The notes: generated by a model from the sequence alone, not told the origin. Positions 20,380 through 30,208 are shown, counted from the stretch's first letter. The stretch is DNA of 37,371 nucleotides from Acidimicrobiaceae bacterium (GCA_947505655.1 CANNMD010000006.1:1-37371); one strand, 5' to 3'. Numbers and translations are program-made.

Positions 20380-21065
20380 TCCACGGCCTGCTCTACTCGG
20401 GCGAAATCGAAATCGTTGGCCGCATGCCCTGGAGCAGCAACGCCACATTCTTGGTGAACCTCACCAGCCCACACGGCGCGGGCCAAGCCATCTACAAACC
20501 ACTTCGCGGCGAACGACCACTGTGGGACTTCGAACCCGGGCTCCACCGCCGAGAGGTGGCCGCATACCGGCTCAGCGAAGCAATGGGATTTGGGGTTGTG
20601 CCCCACACCGTGCTTCGCGAAGGACCCGTCGGCGAAGGCTCGATGCAATGGTTCGTCGAAGCCGATCACCAAGAGCACTACTTCACCATTTTCGAAAAGC
20701 GCGAAGATCTGCACCACCAACTTCGGTTGATGGCTGTGCTCGACATCGTGGCCAACAACACCGATCGCAAGAGCGGCCATTGCTTACTTGGCTACGACGA
20801 GCGAGTGTGGGGCATCGACCATGGTCTGTGCTTCGCTGCCGAGTTCAAACTGCGCACGGTGATCTGGGAATTTGGTGGCGAGCCGCTACCCGACGAATCC
20901 ATTGCGCCGTTACAGCGTCTACTCGAAGGCGTTCCGCTCGAGGTTGCCGCGCTGTTGGTCGACGAAGAAGTCCTCGCGATTCAAGAGCGCGCCGAATGGC
21001 TACTGCAGCAAGGCGAGTTCCCTATCGACGAATCCGGACGCAGGTATCCGTGGCCTCTGGTCTAG
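20361..21065 (+). CDS. SCO1664 family protein (PI3/4-kinase-like fold)
   Basis: MSNNELIHGLLYSGEIEIVGRMPWSSNATFLV...AIYKPLRGERPLWDFEPGLHRREVAAYRLSEAMGFGVVP...VLDIVANNTDRKSGHCLL...GIDHGLCF. Overlaps DUF3090 by 19 bp. Confidence 0.88.
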   Translation: MSNNELIHGLLYSGEIEIVGRMPWSSNATFLVNLTSPHGAGQAIYKPLRGERPLWDFEPGLHRREVAAYRLSEAMGFGVVPHTVLREGPVGEGSMQWFVEADHQEHYFTIFEKREDLHHQLRLMAVLDIVANNTDRKSGHCLLGYDERVWGIDHGLCFAAEFKLRTVIWEFGGEPLPDESIAPLQRLLEGVPLEVAALLVDEEVLAIQERAEWLLQQGEFPIDESGRRYPWPLV

Positions 21066-22069
21066 ACAGCATCGACGAACCGCTCGACGCACTCATCACC
21101 GCTGCCGATCTCGACGGTCTGGTTCGGCTCATCGACTCACGCTGCGCATCGGCGAACTGGCAAGGGCTGCTGCATCTACGCGACCGAGCCCGATGGGCCG
21201 TGTCTACCGGTCGCCAACTCTGGCCGGCCGCCACGCTGGCCGAGTACCGCCTCGCGCTGCTCGCTCCTGCCGAGTGGGCCGCACAGGTGCTCGACGAAGA
21301 CACCGGCAAGTTCAGCATCGGCCCACTCACCGAAGTGATCGCGCAGGCGCATACGTGGCAATCGCTCGCGCCGTTACTGCCCACCGGACCACGCGCCGCC
21401 TTTGTGGCGCACGAGCGCGTGATCCGTGGCGAAGTGATCGATTCGTCAGACCTGCCCGATGTGCTCGAAATGCCGTTCGCTTTGCAGCCATGGGAACCCG
21501 TGTATCCGGTTGCGGTGTACGAGCCCGACTCGGCCACGTTTGAGGCCCCCGCGTTGCCCGATTCTTCAAGTGAACTCGCCCTGCAGTTCGACCGCAGTGC
21601 CGCGTCGAGCCACGTAGAGATCATCGATGACGACGATGTGGCGCTCGCTGTTCGCCAACTTGTCGAAGCATGGACCGCCGAATCAAACGGCAAGGCCGAA
21701 GTGGTGTGTGTCGAAGGCAGCGCCATCGATGCAGTATCAGCCCTCGGCGTCGCACGAGGCCACATCACCGCGATCACGCCGGCGCACGCGCTGCAATGGC
21801 TCACATGGGCTGGCGCAAGCGGCGGGGCGTTCGGCCGACGCCGGGGCACCGCACTCGGACGCTTTGGTGCGTGGTGGCTCGTGGCTGCGCTCGGAGGCAT
21901 CACCAACGATTGGCCAACGAATCCCGACGTGCTCGGTGCGTTAGCCAGTGAGTTGCAATGGTTCTGGTGGGACGCTGCCGAGCCGGCGCTCGGCTGGCAG
22001 CTGCAACTTGCCGTTGAGTTGCCCGCAGAGGGCCTTGCGTGGGCCATCAGCGCCCGCGACGCTACCTAG
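21050..22069 (+). CDS. hypothetical protein translationally coupled to the SCO1664 gene
   Basis: GTG at 21050 inside the 3' end of the previous gene; 339 aa open frame (VASGLDSIDEPLDALITAADLDGLVRLID...). Confidence 0.7.
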   Translation: MASGLDSIDEPLDALITAADLDGLVRLIDSRCASANWQGLLHLRDRARWAVSTGRQLWPAATLAEYRLALLAPAEWAAQVLDEDTGKFSIGPLTEVIAQAHTWQSLAPLLPTGPRAAFVAHERVIRGEVIDSSDLPDVLEMPFALQPWEPVYPVAVYEPDSATFEAPALPDSSSELALQFDRSAASSHVEIIDDDDVALAVRQLVEAWTAESNGKAEVVCVEGSAIDAVSALGVARGHITAITPAHALQWLTWAGASGGAFGRRRGTALGRFGAWWLVAALGGITNDWPTNPDVLGALASELQWFWWDAAEPALGWQLQLAVELPAEGLAWAISARDAT

Positions 22070-22094
22070 GGCAACTGTTGGCCCGCGGGCTCAA

Positions 22095-24482
22095 TCAGGG
22101 TGTGAGCGACCCAAAGACGTCGACGATCACGTGGGTCTTCACCGAGGTGAACACGCACAGGGTTCCGGCCGACGACACCGCCGAGATCACCAGGTTCGGC
22201 AAGGTCTGGCCACCCGCGTAGTTCACGTTCGACACATTGGGGCGCGCACCGCCACAGGGGTACACGGTGACAAAGCCACTCAACGCCGGGCCATCAACGG
22301 TCACGTTCAAGATCACCGCGGCGGGCGAAGCACCGAGGCCGGCTCGATCGCCGACGTCGAGCACCAACGTTGTGTTTGCCGAGCGGACGCCCTCGCCGGC
22401 GAATTGTTGATCGACGGTAAACAGCCCGGGGCGGGTATCGAGCAACCGCGCCGGCTGAGTCAGCGGCGCAAACTTGCCCGACGACAACTCGCCGAACGTG
22501 TCGATGACAACGTGAGCCTCACCCGACGAGAACACGCACACCGACCCATTGACCCCAAGTGCGGTCACTACCGCGTTGGCGACAGTGACACCGGGTACGT
22601 AGTTGAGATTCGAGGTCTTCGGTTGCTCGGTGCCGCACGCCCACAGCGTGAGATAGCCGTTTGTGGTGGCGCGATCGATGGTCACGTTGAGCACGGCCGT
22701 CTGACCCGACGAACTCATTTCACCGCGCCCTGCGACCGGCACTTCAAGGGTAGAGCCGGTAGTCATCGCCCCGCCCCCGGTCATTTGGCCATCGGTGGTT
22801 GGTTCGCCAGGGCGCGTGTCGAGCAGGCGGGCAGGCGCTGGCACGGGCGTGAACGTGGTAGACGACAACACCCCAAAGACATCGACCACAAGATGCGTCG
22901 GCGACTGGTTATAGATGCAAATGCTTCCGGTGACGCTGAGCTTGGTGACAACGCTGTTCGAAATGATCTGACCGGCGCGCACGTTGAGGTTCGATGTGCT
23001 TGGCCGCTGACCACACGGATACACCGTGATGTAACCCTCGCCGAGCGCTACTGCAGTGACGTTGATGGCCACCGACCGAGCGTTGGCTGGCACCACACCG
23101 CGCCCTGCTATCTGCACCTCAAGCGTCGAATCGTTGGGGCGCGATCCGCGACCGGCGTGTTGGCCGTCGATAGTGGTCATCCCGGCGCGAGTATCGACAA
23201 ATCTGGCTGGCAACGCAGAAACAACGGCCGGCAGCGGCGGCGGCACCACGTTTGGCGTGAGTTGTACGTAGCCAGGATTCGGGCTGCCCGCCATCGCAGC
23301 ATCGACCGCTGTCCATGTAGCCGCGTCGTCGTTACCAAGTGCCCAAAAGGCAACGCCGCCGATGCCTTTCGACTTGGCCAGAGCAATGCGCGCGTACACG
23401 CCATCGGGATCCATGTAGAACACCGTGTGGGCCACGTTGCAACGCACGCTGACGCCATTGATATCTGGTCCACCGATTGAGTCTGTATACGTAAACGTGC
23501 GCTCTTGCAGCGACCCATTCCACAGCGGCGTGGCGCCCTTGCGCTGCGCCAAAGCCGGGAACTGCGAGGTCTCGTAACTCTTCTTCGAAAGCTTCATGTC
23601 GGCGGGCACCACCAGTGGGCAGCTTCCATCGACATTGGTGATCCAGTCGGTGCCATACAGCGGGATGCCCATCACGATCTTGGTGGGCTGGCCCGACACT
23701 GCAATGGCGGCATCGATGCTGTTGCTCGCCCACAGATATGGCGCCATCGGGCCAGCCGAACTGGTGCTGTACGAATAGGTCATCACCCTGATGCGATCGA
23801 CCATCTGCCCGAGCATTGCGTAGTCGTATACCCAGTAGCCGCTGATACCCGAGGTGCCACCGTCGTAGATGGGCGGCACGCTGACTTCGAGTGTCTTGCC
23901 AAGCGAGTGCAATGCCGCCGAAAGCTCGGTGATGAACGCCCCCCATTGCGGGCGCGTGGTGGTCCAGCTTGAGCGCCCATCAGCGAACGCGAACTGTTCG
24001 TAATCGAGGTCGACGCCGTCGTAGCCACCGTTGAGCACGAATGCCAACAACTGCCAGATGTGGTTCGTGCGAGCGGCGGGGTCGGCCAAGACGGCGGCCA
24101 TCACATGCGCCGCGTTGCCATCGACAACGGTAGGGATCAGTGGCTTACCGGCGGCGTGAGTGGCATCTTTGTAGGCCTGAATCTTGCTGGCCGCAGATGC
24201 GTTGGTCGCGATGGTGCCGTTGGCCTGAGCCGAGAAGAAGAACGGCGACAACTCGCCGAACTGCGACGAATGAGCGGTGTACGCAGCCAAGGCATCGAGC
24301 GGCTGCCACCACGGCGCCCATCCAGAGACATCGAACACTCCACCAGTTGCAGCGACCGGGGCCATCGCAAAGTTTGTTGGGGCCACCACGCAAGCAACCA
24401 CAGCGAACAAGCTTGCGGCGCACATCGTGGCGACACGCTTGGCCATTCGCTGCGCCAGACTGGGCGTCGAGTTGGGGGGCAT
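22095..24482 (-). CDS. secreted glycoside hydrolase family 18 protein with three C-terminal repeat domains
   Basis: Signal-peptide-like N-terminus (RMAKRVATMCAASLFAVVACVVAP), GH18 motif GGYDGVDLDYE, RVMTYSYS, then three PAR(L/F)xDTRxG...VVVDVFGxL repeats. Upstream start at 24542 also possible. Confidence 0.88.
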   Translation of the reverse strand: MPPNSTPSLAQRMAKRVATMCAASLFAVVACVVAPTNFAMAPVAATGGVFDVSGWAPWWQPLDALAAYTAHSSQFGELSPFFFSAQANGTIATNASAASKIQAYKDATHAAGKPLIPTVVDGNAAHVMAAVLADPAARTNHIWQLLAFVLNGGYDGVDLDYEQFAFADGRSSWTTTRPQWGAFITELSAALHSLGKTLEVSVPPIYDGGTSGISGYWVYDYAMLGQMVDRIRVMTYSYSTSSAGPMAPYLWASNSIDAAIAVSGQPTKIVMGIPLYGTDWITNVDGSCPLVVPADMKLSKKSYETSQFPALAQRKGATPLWNGSLQERTFTYTDSIGGPDINGVSVRCNVAHTVFYMDPDGVYARIALAKSKGIGGVAFWALGNDDAATWTAVDAAMAGSPNPGYVQLTPNVVPPPLPAVVSALPARFVDTRAGMTTIDGQHAGRGSRPNDSTLEVQIAGRGVVPANARSVAINVTAVALGEGYITVYPCGQRPSTSNLNVRAGQIISNSVVTKLSVTGSICIYNQSPTHLVVDVFGVLSSTTFTPVPAPARLLDTRPGEPTTDGQMTGGGAMTTGSTLEVPVAGRGEMSSSGQTAVLNVTIDRATTNGYLTLWACGTEQPKTSNLNYVPGVTVANAVVTALGVNGSVCVFSSGEAHVVIDTFGELSSGKFAPLTQPARLLDTRPGLFTVDQQFAGEGVRSANTTLVLDVGDRAGLGASPAAVILNVTVDGPALSGFVTVYPCGGARPNVSNVNYAGGQTLPNLVISAVSSAGTLCVFTSVKTHVIVDVFGSLTP

Positions 24483-24550
24483 TGCCAAAGCGTAGGCCAC
24501 CCGGCCACGGGTCTCCCCGCGGCGATCACCCACCGTGATCAACCTGCCCG

Positions 24551-24607
24551 AAAAATACGAAATGGCAGTTGATCCAACCCCCTCGCGGGAACGGGACCAA
24601 CTGCCAT
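24551..24607 (-). terminator. rho-independent terminator downstream of etfA
   Basis: 10-bp perfect stem ATGGCAGTTG (24562-24571)/CAACTGCCAT (24598-24607); on the minus strand followed by TTTCGTATTTTTC. Confidence 0.75.
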
Positions 24608-24627
24608 CACGACAGAGCCATTAGGCG

Positions 24628-25596
24628 TCAGGAACGACCCTGCAACGCCTCAATCAGCTTGGGAAGAACCTTGTGAACATCGCCAACGATGCCCAGATCG
24701 GCGATACCGAAGATCGGTGCTTCTTTGTCCTTGTTGATCGCGATGATGTTCTTCGAGCCCTTCATGCCAACCATGTGCTGGGTGGCGCCCGAGATACCTG
24801 CTGCGATGTACACGCTTGGCTTGACGACCTTGCCGGTCTGCCCAACCTGGTAGCTGTACGGCACCCAGCCGGCATCGACGATTGCCCGTGATGCGCCAGG
24901 GGCACCCTTGAGCAACTTGGCGAGCTGCTCGATCATTTCGTACTTCACTGCTTCGCCGAGGCCACGGCCACCCGACACGACGATGTTTGCTTCGTCGAGC
25001 TTTGGACCGCTGGTCTCTTCGACATGCACTGCCGTGACGGTTGCTCCGCCAGTTGCGCCGAGGTCGGGCACTGGAGCTGCGACCACAGCGGCGGCAGCGC
25101 CACCGGCGGACTCAGCAGCGAAGCTCTTCGGACGGAAGGCTGCGAGGTGCGGGCCCGAACCGGTGAAGCCGGTGGTGACCAACACGTTGCCGCCGAACAC
25201 CGGCGTGGTCACGTTGACCGAGTCGCCATCGACAGCGATGTCGATGTTGTTGGTGAGCACTGTGCGGTCGAGCTTCACCGAGAGGCGGCTCACAACGTCG
25301 CGCCCTTCGTAGCTCTGCGGGAAGATGATCAGGTCGGGGGCGTTGCCGCCATCGATCACTGCCTTCATCGCCGACGACACAGCGACGCCGGGCAACTTGC
25401 CGCCCAGATCGCCGGTTGCGTACACCGTTGTTGCACCGTATTCGCCAAGCGTTGCAGCAACTGCTGCGCCATCGCTACCGACGAATGCCGACAGCGTGCC
25501 GCCCATGCTGCGTGCCTTGGTGAGGAGTTCGAGCGTGCCCGTGGTGGGTGCTCCGTTTGCGACCTGCGCAAAGACCCAGATGTTGTTCAATGCCAT
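24628..25596 (-). CDS. etfA: electron transfer flavoprotein subunit alpha
   Basis: [15 protein letters not shown]..., C-terminal FAD motif [11 protein letters not shown]...[48 protein letters not shown]. Confidence 0.95.
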   Translation of the reverse strand: MALNNIWVFAQVANGAPTTGTLELLTKARSMGGTLSAFVGSDGAAVAATLGEYGATTVYATGDLGGKLPGVAVSSAMKAVIDGGNAPDLIIFPQSYEGRDVVSRLSVKLDRTVLTNNIDIAVDGDSVNVTTPVFGGNVLVTTGFTGSGPHLAAFRPKSFAAESAGGAAAAVVAAPVPDLGATGGATVTAVHVEETSGPKLDEANIVVSGGRGLGEAVKYEMIEQLAKLLKGAPGASRAIVDAGWVPYSYQVGQTGKVVKPSVYIAAGISGATQHMVGMKGSKNIIAINKDKEAPIFGIADLGIVGDVHKVLPKLIEALQGRS

Positions 25597-25604
25597 GACG
25601 GACC

Positions 25605-26381
25605 TCAGATCACTTTCAGGTTTTCGAGGAAGGCAACGATCTTGGTGAAGGTCTCGCCATCGTCTTCAATGATTTCGCCAGCAGCGCGGGCCTCAGCCTG
25701 CGTGACGGTGACGACTGCTTGGCCCGAGCCAGCCCAACCAACTGGCGTGATGCCAAGATCGGCTGCGGTGACCTGCTCGACCGGCTTCGACTTCGCTGCC
25801 ATGATGCCTTTGAAGCTTGGGTAGCGAGGCTCAACGACGCCAGCGGTAACGCTGATGACGGCCGGCAACGCACAGGTAACTTCGTCGTAGCCCTCTTCGG
25901 TCTGACGATGCGCCTCGAGCGTGCCACCAGTGATGGTGACCTTCTTGGCGAACGTGACCGAAGCAAGACCGAGCACCTCGGCGAGCTGCTCGGGCACAGT
26001 GCCCGTGTAGCCATCGCTCGACTCGGTGGCCGCGATGATCAAATCGGCGCCGCCCAAGCGTTGCACTGCCGCAGCGAGCACCTTGGCCGTGGTGAGCGCA
26101 TCAGAGCCCAACAAAGCTGGGTCGCTAATGAGCACGCCTTTGGCTGCACCCATTGCGAGAGCGGTGCGCATGCCCGACACTTCGCCGTTGGGGGCCATCG
26201 AGATGAGGCTCACTTCGCCGCCGCCAGCCGCGTCGACCAGCTGAAGCGCCATTTCGACGCCGTAGCTGTCGGACTCATCAAGGATGAGCTTCCCGTCGCG
26301 CTTGAGCGTATTGGTAGAGGGATCCAGCGCGCCCGGGGTTGCCGGGTCGGGGATCTGTTTGACACAAACGATCACGTTCAT
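25605..26381 (-). CDS. etfB: electron transfer flavoprotein subunit beta
   Basis: MNVIVCVKQIPDPATPGALDPSTNTLKRDGKLILDESDSYGVEMALQL..., adjacent to etfA. Confidence 0.94.
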   Translation of the reverse strand: MNVIVCVKQIPDPATPGALDPSTNTLKRDGKLILDESDSYGVEMALQLVDAAGGGEVSLISMAPNGEVSGMRTALAMGAAKGVLISDPALLGSDALTTAKVLAAAVQRLGGADLIIAATESSDGYTGTVPEQLAEVLGLASVTFAKKVTITGGTLEAHRQTEEGYDEVTCALPAVISVTAGVVEPRYPSFKGIMAAKSKPVEQVTAADLGITPVGWAGSGQAVVTVTQAEARAAGEIIEDDGETFTKIVAFLENLKVI

Positions 26382-26461
26382 AGGGTTCCTATTGTTACCG
26401 ACCCGCAAGCGCTGTTCCTAACCGGCGCACCAAGTCTGTCGTCACTGATACCCTCGGGGTC

Positions 26462-27403
26462 TTGCGGATCTTGCTCGTTGTCAACGCGTTCGCGTCGTCC
26501 GTGACGGCCCGAAACACCGTCGTAGTGCACCAGATTCTGTCGCGCGGCAACGACGTTGAGATCGTCGAAACGAACCGCCGTGGCCACGCCACCCGATTTT
26601 CGCAAGATGCGGCCCGGCGCGGCATCGACGTAGTCATTGGCTTTGGCGGCGATGGCACGCTCAACGAAGTGGCCACCGGCGTTGCTGGCACCGACACTGC
26701 GCTCGGTGCCCTACCGGGCGGCAGCACCAACGTGTTTGCCCGAACACTCGGTATGCCCAACGATCCGGTGCTTGCTGTGCAGCAACTGGCCGACGGCATC
26801 AACAGCAACAACATCGAACCCATCGGCCTCGGCAAAGTGAACGGTCGCTACTTCTGCTTCCACACCGGCGTTGGCTACGACGCGGCCGTCGTGAAAGAAG
26901 TCGAGAACCATGGCTCGCTCAAGCGTTGGGCTGGGCACCCGCTGTTCATCTACGCAGCGGTGCACACATGGGCCTCGAAATACGACCGCAGAAATCCTCA
27001 CTTCGAACTGACCTTCGCCAACGGCGACCGCGTGGTCGAGGGCTACTTCACGGTGGTGCTCAACACCAACCCATACACGTATCTCGGGAATCGGCCCCTC
27101 GATCTGTCGCCAGCAGCCACACTCGATCGCGGACTCGTTGCGGTCACGTTCAAGACCATGCAGGCCACCACCATCCTGAAGTCGTTGGGCGGCGCACTAC
27201 GCGGTGGCGGCGTGAAACCAACTGCCTCGCTCGACGTTCACGAAGATGTCGAGAGCCTCTCGATCACTAGCCATCAGCCCTTCCCATATCAGGTCGATGG
27301 CGACTACCTCGGCGAGACCACCGACTTGCAGTTCGAGCACGTGCGCAACGCCGTGCGCCTTGTTCGTCCAGGCGTTGCGGGCGAGTCGCCCGACAAGCTC
27401 TAG
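26462..27403 (+). CDS. diacylglycerol/lipid kinase family protein
   Basis: MRILLVVNAFASSVT..., IGFGGDGTLNEVATGVAGTDTALGALPGGSTNVFARTLG; TTG start. Confidence 0.9.
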   Translation: MRILLVVNAFASSVTARNTVVVHQILSRGNDVEIVETNRRGHATRFSQDAARRGIDVVIGFGGDGTLNEVATGVAGTDTALGALPGGSTNVFARTLGMPNDPVLAVQQLADGINSNNIEPIGLGKVNGRYFCFHTGVGYDAAVVKEVENHGSLKRWAGHPLFIYAAVHTWASKYDRRNPHFELTFANGDRVVEGYFTVVLNTNPYTYLGNRPLDLSPAATLDRGLVAVTFKTMQATTILKSLGGALRGGGVKPTASLDVHEDVESLSITSHQPFPYQVDGDYLGETTDLQFEHVRNAVRLVRPGVAGESPDKL

Positions 27404-28098
27404 CCCGCGGCGAGAATCTCGAGCGCAACGTCGGGCACGTTGGTGCAAATGCCATCAATGCCCCATTCGATCAACTCGCGCATTCGGTCGGGGTCGTCGC
27501 AGGTCCAGGTGTTTACCTGAATACCGGCTTGATGGCATCGATCGATCACGTCGCGCGAGAGCATTCGCACCCATGGATGCAGCGCCGAGTGTCCGCGAGC
27601 CGTAAGCAACTCGACCACATCTTCTGGCGTCGGCCCAGCGAGCCAAGCAGTGCGCACGTGTGGAGCTATAGCTCGACAACGATCGACGGTCTCGATTCGA
27701 AACGACGAGATCAGCCAGCGATGCGGCTCGCCGCGACGATCGAGCAACGCCATGGTCTGATCTGCCACCCAATCGGTGGTATCGAAATCGGGTTCCTGCT
27801 CGTCGTTTTTGATCTCGACGTTGACCCACATGCCCGCACACGCATCGAGCGCCTGATCGAGCGTGGGAATGTGCGCCGTGAGTTCGTTGGCCGCGATGTC
27901 GACACTCGACACCTCGCGAATGACTCGGCCGTCGGCCAGGTAAGCGTCGTGGTGAACGATCAACACATCGTCGGCCGCGCGGCGGACATCGAGCTCGACC
28001 CCGTGCGCGCCCATCTCGCCAGCGCGGCGAAACGCCGCGATTGTGTTCTCGCGCTCGGCCCGAGACGCTCCGCGATGAGCCAACACCTGTACAGCCAC
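27400..28098 (-). CDS. glycerophosphodiester phosphodiesterase
   Basis: LAHRGASRAERENTIAAFRRAGEMGAHGVELDVRRAADDVLIVHHD...; C-terminal VNTWTCDDPDRMRELIEWGIDGICTNVPD. Confidence 0.93.
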   Translation of the reverse strand: MAVQVLAHRGASRAERENTIAAFRRAGEMGAHGVELDVRRAADDVLIVHHDAYLADGRVIREVSSVDIAANELTAHIPTLDQALDACAGMWVNVEIKNDEQEPDFDTTDWVADQTMALLDRRGEPHRWLISSFRIETVDRCRAIAPHVRTAWLAGPTPEDVVELLTARGHSALHPWVRMLSRDVIDRCHQAGIQVNTWTCDDPDRMRELIEWGIDGICTNVPDVALEILAAG

Positions 28099-28256
28099 TG
28101 TTTTCTCCTCGTGCGAGGGCCGATAAACGGCCTGACCTACCTATCTGTTTTCGTGATAGGGGACATCAAATGTTTGCCAAATGGACATCTTCTTGAAATC
28201 AAGGTCTTGTCAAGTCGGCTCGACCAACGTACCGTACGAGCGCCGCATGAATTGCT

Positions 28257-28284
28257 ATCCCGCAAGTCGGGATTCACACTTTTT
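28257..28284 (+). promoter_or_regulatory. attenuator/terminator-like hairpin in the whiB leader
   Basis: ATCCCG-CAAGT-CGGGAT (28257-28273) followed by TTTTT (28280-28284), 46 nt before the GTG start. Confidence 0.35.
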
Positions 28285-28329
28285 GATGGTGACTTTTCCC
28301 ACTCCGCCCTTAGTCCGTCAGGAGACGAC

Positions 28330-28629
28330 GTGTCGATTCTCGCGTCAAGCCTCACCCTTGCTCACGCCGATTATTCATGGCGCGGAGCTTCAATCTGTCG
28401 TGACACCGACCCCGACCTGTTCTTCCCGATCGGAACCACAGGGCATGCGCTCACCCAGATCGCACGGGCCAAAGAAGTATGCGGCGAATGCCCCGTCAGC
28501 GAGCGTTGTCTCGAGTTCGCACTCGAGACCAACCAAGACTCAGGCATCTGGGGCGGCACCTCCGAAGAAGAGCGCCGTGTCATTCGTCGGGCTCAGGTAG
28601 CCCGCAACAAGACCAGCCTCGCCAGCTGA
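28330..28629 (+). CDS. whiB1: WhiB-family iron-sulfur regulator, WhiB1-like
   Basis: WRGASICRDTDPDLFFPIGTTGHALTQIARAKEVCGECPVSERCLEFALETNQDSGIWGGTSEEERR; four conserved Cys, GIWGG turn; RBS AGGAGA before GTG 28330. Confidence 0.9.
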   Translation: MSILASSLTLAHADYSWRGASICRDTDPDLFFPIGTTGHALTQIARAKEVCGECPVSERCLEFALETNQDSGIWGGTSEEERRVIRRAQVARNKTSLAS

Positions 28630-28669
28630 TTTCCCCCGCCACTGCTGTGGCGTGATGAATGCAAGTCGG

Positions 28670-30160
28670 CTACACGCTTTCGAGCGGCACGCGCAGATCT
28701 ACCACCGTGCCAGCCCCATGACGGCGCTCGGTAACACCAGCGGCAACAAAGTCTGCGTCGAGGCTCGCCCGCATCGAGAGTGACCCGGCCAATTCGGTGG
28801 TGACCAAGGTACGCACAATCGACAGCCCGAGGCCGGTGGCCTTGCTCAGATCGAACGACGGATCGAGGCCGCGTCCGTCGTCGAGCACCCGCACTCGAAG
28901 CTCGGCGCCATCGTTGGCCAACTGCACGATGACCGTGCCGCCCTCGCTGCCCTCGGGAAAGCCATGATCGACAGCGTTCTGCAACAACTCGGTGAGCACA
29001 ACGCTGAGTGGCGTTGCCACTGTTGAGGGCAAGCGACCGCCATCGCCCTGCACCACAAACTGAACCGGACGATCCTCGGACTGCAATCCTTCTTCGGCAA
29101 GACGCAACAGCGGACGCACGATCTCGATGAACGCAACATCGTCGCCAGGTTCGCGAGACAACGTTTCGTGCACGAGGGCGATCGTTCGGATGCGGCGAAC
29201 CGATTCGGCGATCGCTGCCTTGGCTTCTTGCGATGTGAGCCGGCGGGCCTGCAGCCGAAGCAGCGACGAGATGGTCTGCAAGTTGTTCTTGACCCGATGG
29301 TGGATCTCGCGAATGGTGGCGTCTTTCGAGAGCAGCAACCGATCGCGTCGACGCAACTCGGTGACATCGCGCAGCATCAGCATGCCACCGGTGACTTCGC
29401 CGTCTTCGATGATCGGGATACATCGCGTCAGCAAGGTGACATCGGCGTTCTGGTCGAACTCTTCGATGACCGGTTCGCTGCGTTCGTAGGCCTGCCGAAT
29501 TGAGCTGTCGTTGAACCCGAGTTCAGCGAGACGCATGCCGACGGCGTTGGCGCTGATGCCCACACGATGCAACGCGGACACGGCGTTCGGCGACGCATAA
29601 CGCACGCGCGCTTCGTCGTCGAGCACCATCGCACCGTCGCCCACGCGCGGCGCCGCTCCCGAGTCGGCGATGCGACCAGGAAATGGAAACTGGCCTTGCG
29701 AAATCATCTTCGCGAATCGATCAAAGATCGACAGATAGGTGCGCTCAAGCTCACCTGGCTGACGACCGGTGACGCTCGAACGCTCGCGTGTCAAGATCGC
29801 AATGACACGATCTTCGAACCGCACTGGGATAGCGAGCATCTGCGCCGGGGCCGACTGGCTCTCGACCGCAATTTCACCCTCTTGCACTTCGCCACTGGCC
29901 ATAGACGACGCGAGCAACGGCAGTTCATTCGCGCTGGCCCAGGCACCCACCCAGTCGCTGAGATAGATGGTCTGGCCCGTAGATGGCCGAACATGCGCTG
30001 TGACGAGCCAGCGCCCTTCTCCAGCCGGCACATAGAGCAACAGATCGGCGAAGCTCAGGTCGGCGAGCAAACCCCACTCGGAGACGAGGTGTTGCAAATG
30101 TGCTGTTTCGTCTCGCGACAGTGCGGTGTGCTGTCTCGCGAGTTCGGCAAGGGTCGCCAT
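28670..30160 (-). CDS. pdtaS: PdtaS-like sensor histidine kinase (HisKA_2/HATPase_c)
   Basis: DHp motif EIHHRVKNNLQTISSLLRLQARR, HATPase N-box ELLQNAVDHGFPEG, DDGRGLDPSFDLSKATGLGLSIVRTLV; N-terminal GAF/PAS-like region; adjacent to whiB1. Confidence 0.92.
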   Translation of the reverse strand: MATLAELARQHTALSRDETAHLQHLVSEWGLLADLSFADLLLYVPAGEGRWLVTAHVRPSTGQTIYLSDWVGAWASANELPLLASSMASGEVQEGEIAVESQSAPAQMLAIPVRFEDRVIAILTRERSSVTGRQPGELERTYLSIFDRFAKMISQGQFPFPGRIADSGAAPRVGDGAMVLDDEARVRYASPNAVSALHRVGISANAVGMRLAELGFNDSSIRQAYERSEPVIEEFDQNADVTLLTRCIPIIEDGEVTGGMLMLRDVTELRRRDRLLLSKDATIREIHHRVKNNLQTISSLLRLQARRLTSQEAKAAIAESVRRIRTIALVHETLSREPGDDVAFIEIVRPLLRLAEEGLQSEDRPVQFVVQGDGGRLPSTVATPLSVVLTELLQNAVDHGFPEGSEGGTVIVQLANDGAELRVRVLDDGRGLDPSFDLSKATGLGLSIVRTLVTTELAGSLSMRASLDADFVAAGVTERRHGAGTVVDLRVPLESV

Positions 30161-30208
30161 GATTCTCCTGTTCGGATTCTCCGGGTGGGATTGTCCTGTG
30201 GGCCTGTC

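Noticed and set aside
20522-22069. 515-aa ORF extending far upstream
   Set aside because: Its first ~176 codons are an Arg-rich alternate frame of the SCO1664 gene; a GTG start at 21050 is more reasonable.
22082-22091. GCCCGCGGGC palindrome between the 339-aa gene and GH18 gene
   Set aside because: Short GC-rich palindrome expected by chance at this composition.
21948-23480. 510-aa plus-strand ORF antisense to the GH18 gene
   Set aside because: Basic, low-complexity shadow ORF; the minus-strand gene has clear domains.
27529-28629. 366-aa ORF as a single WhiB fusion
   Set aside because: Upstream part is antisense to GDPD; a good RBS and GTG at 28330 give a normal-sized WhiB.
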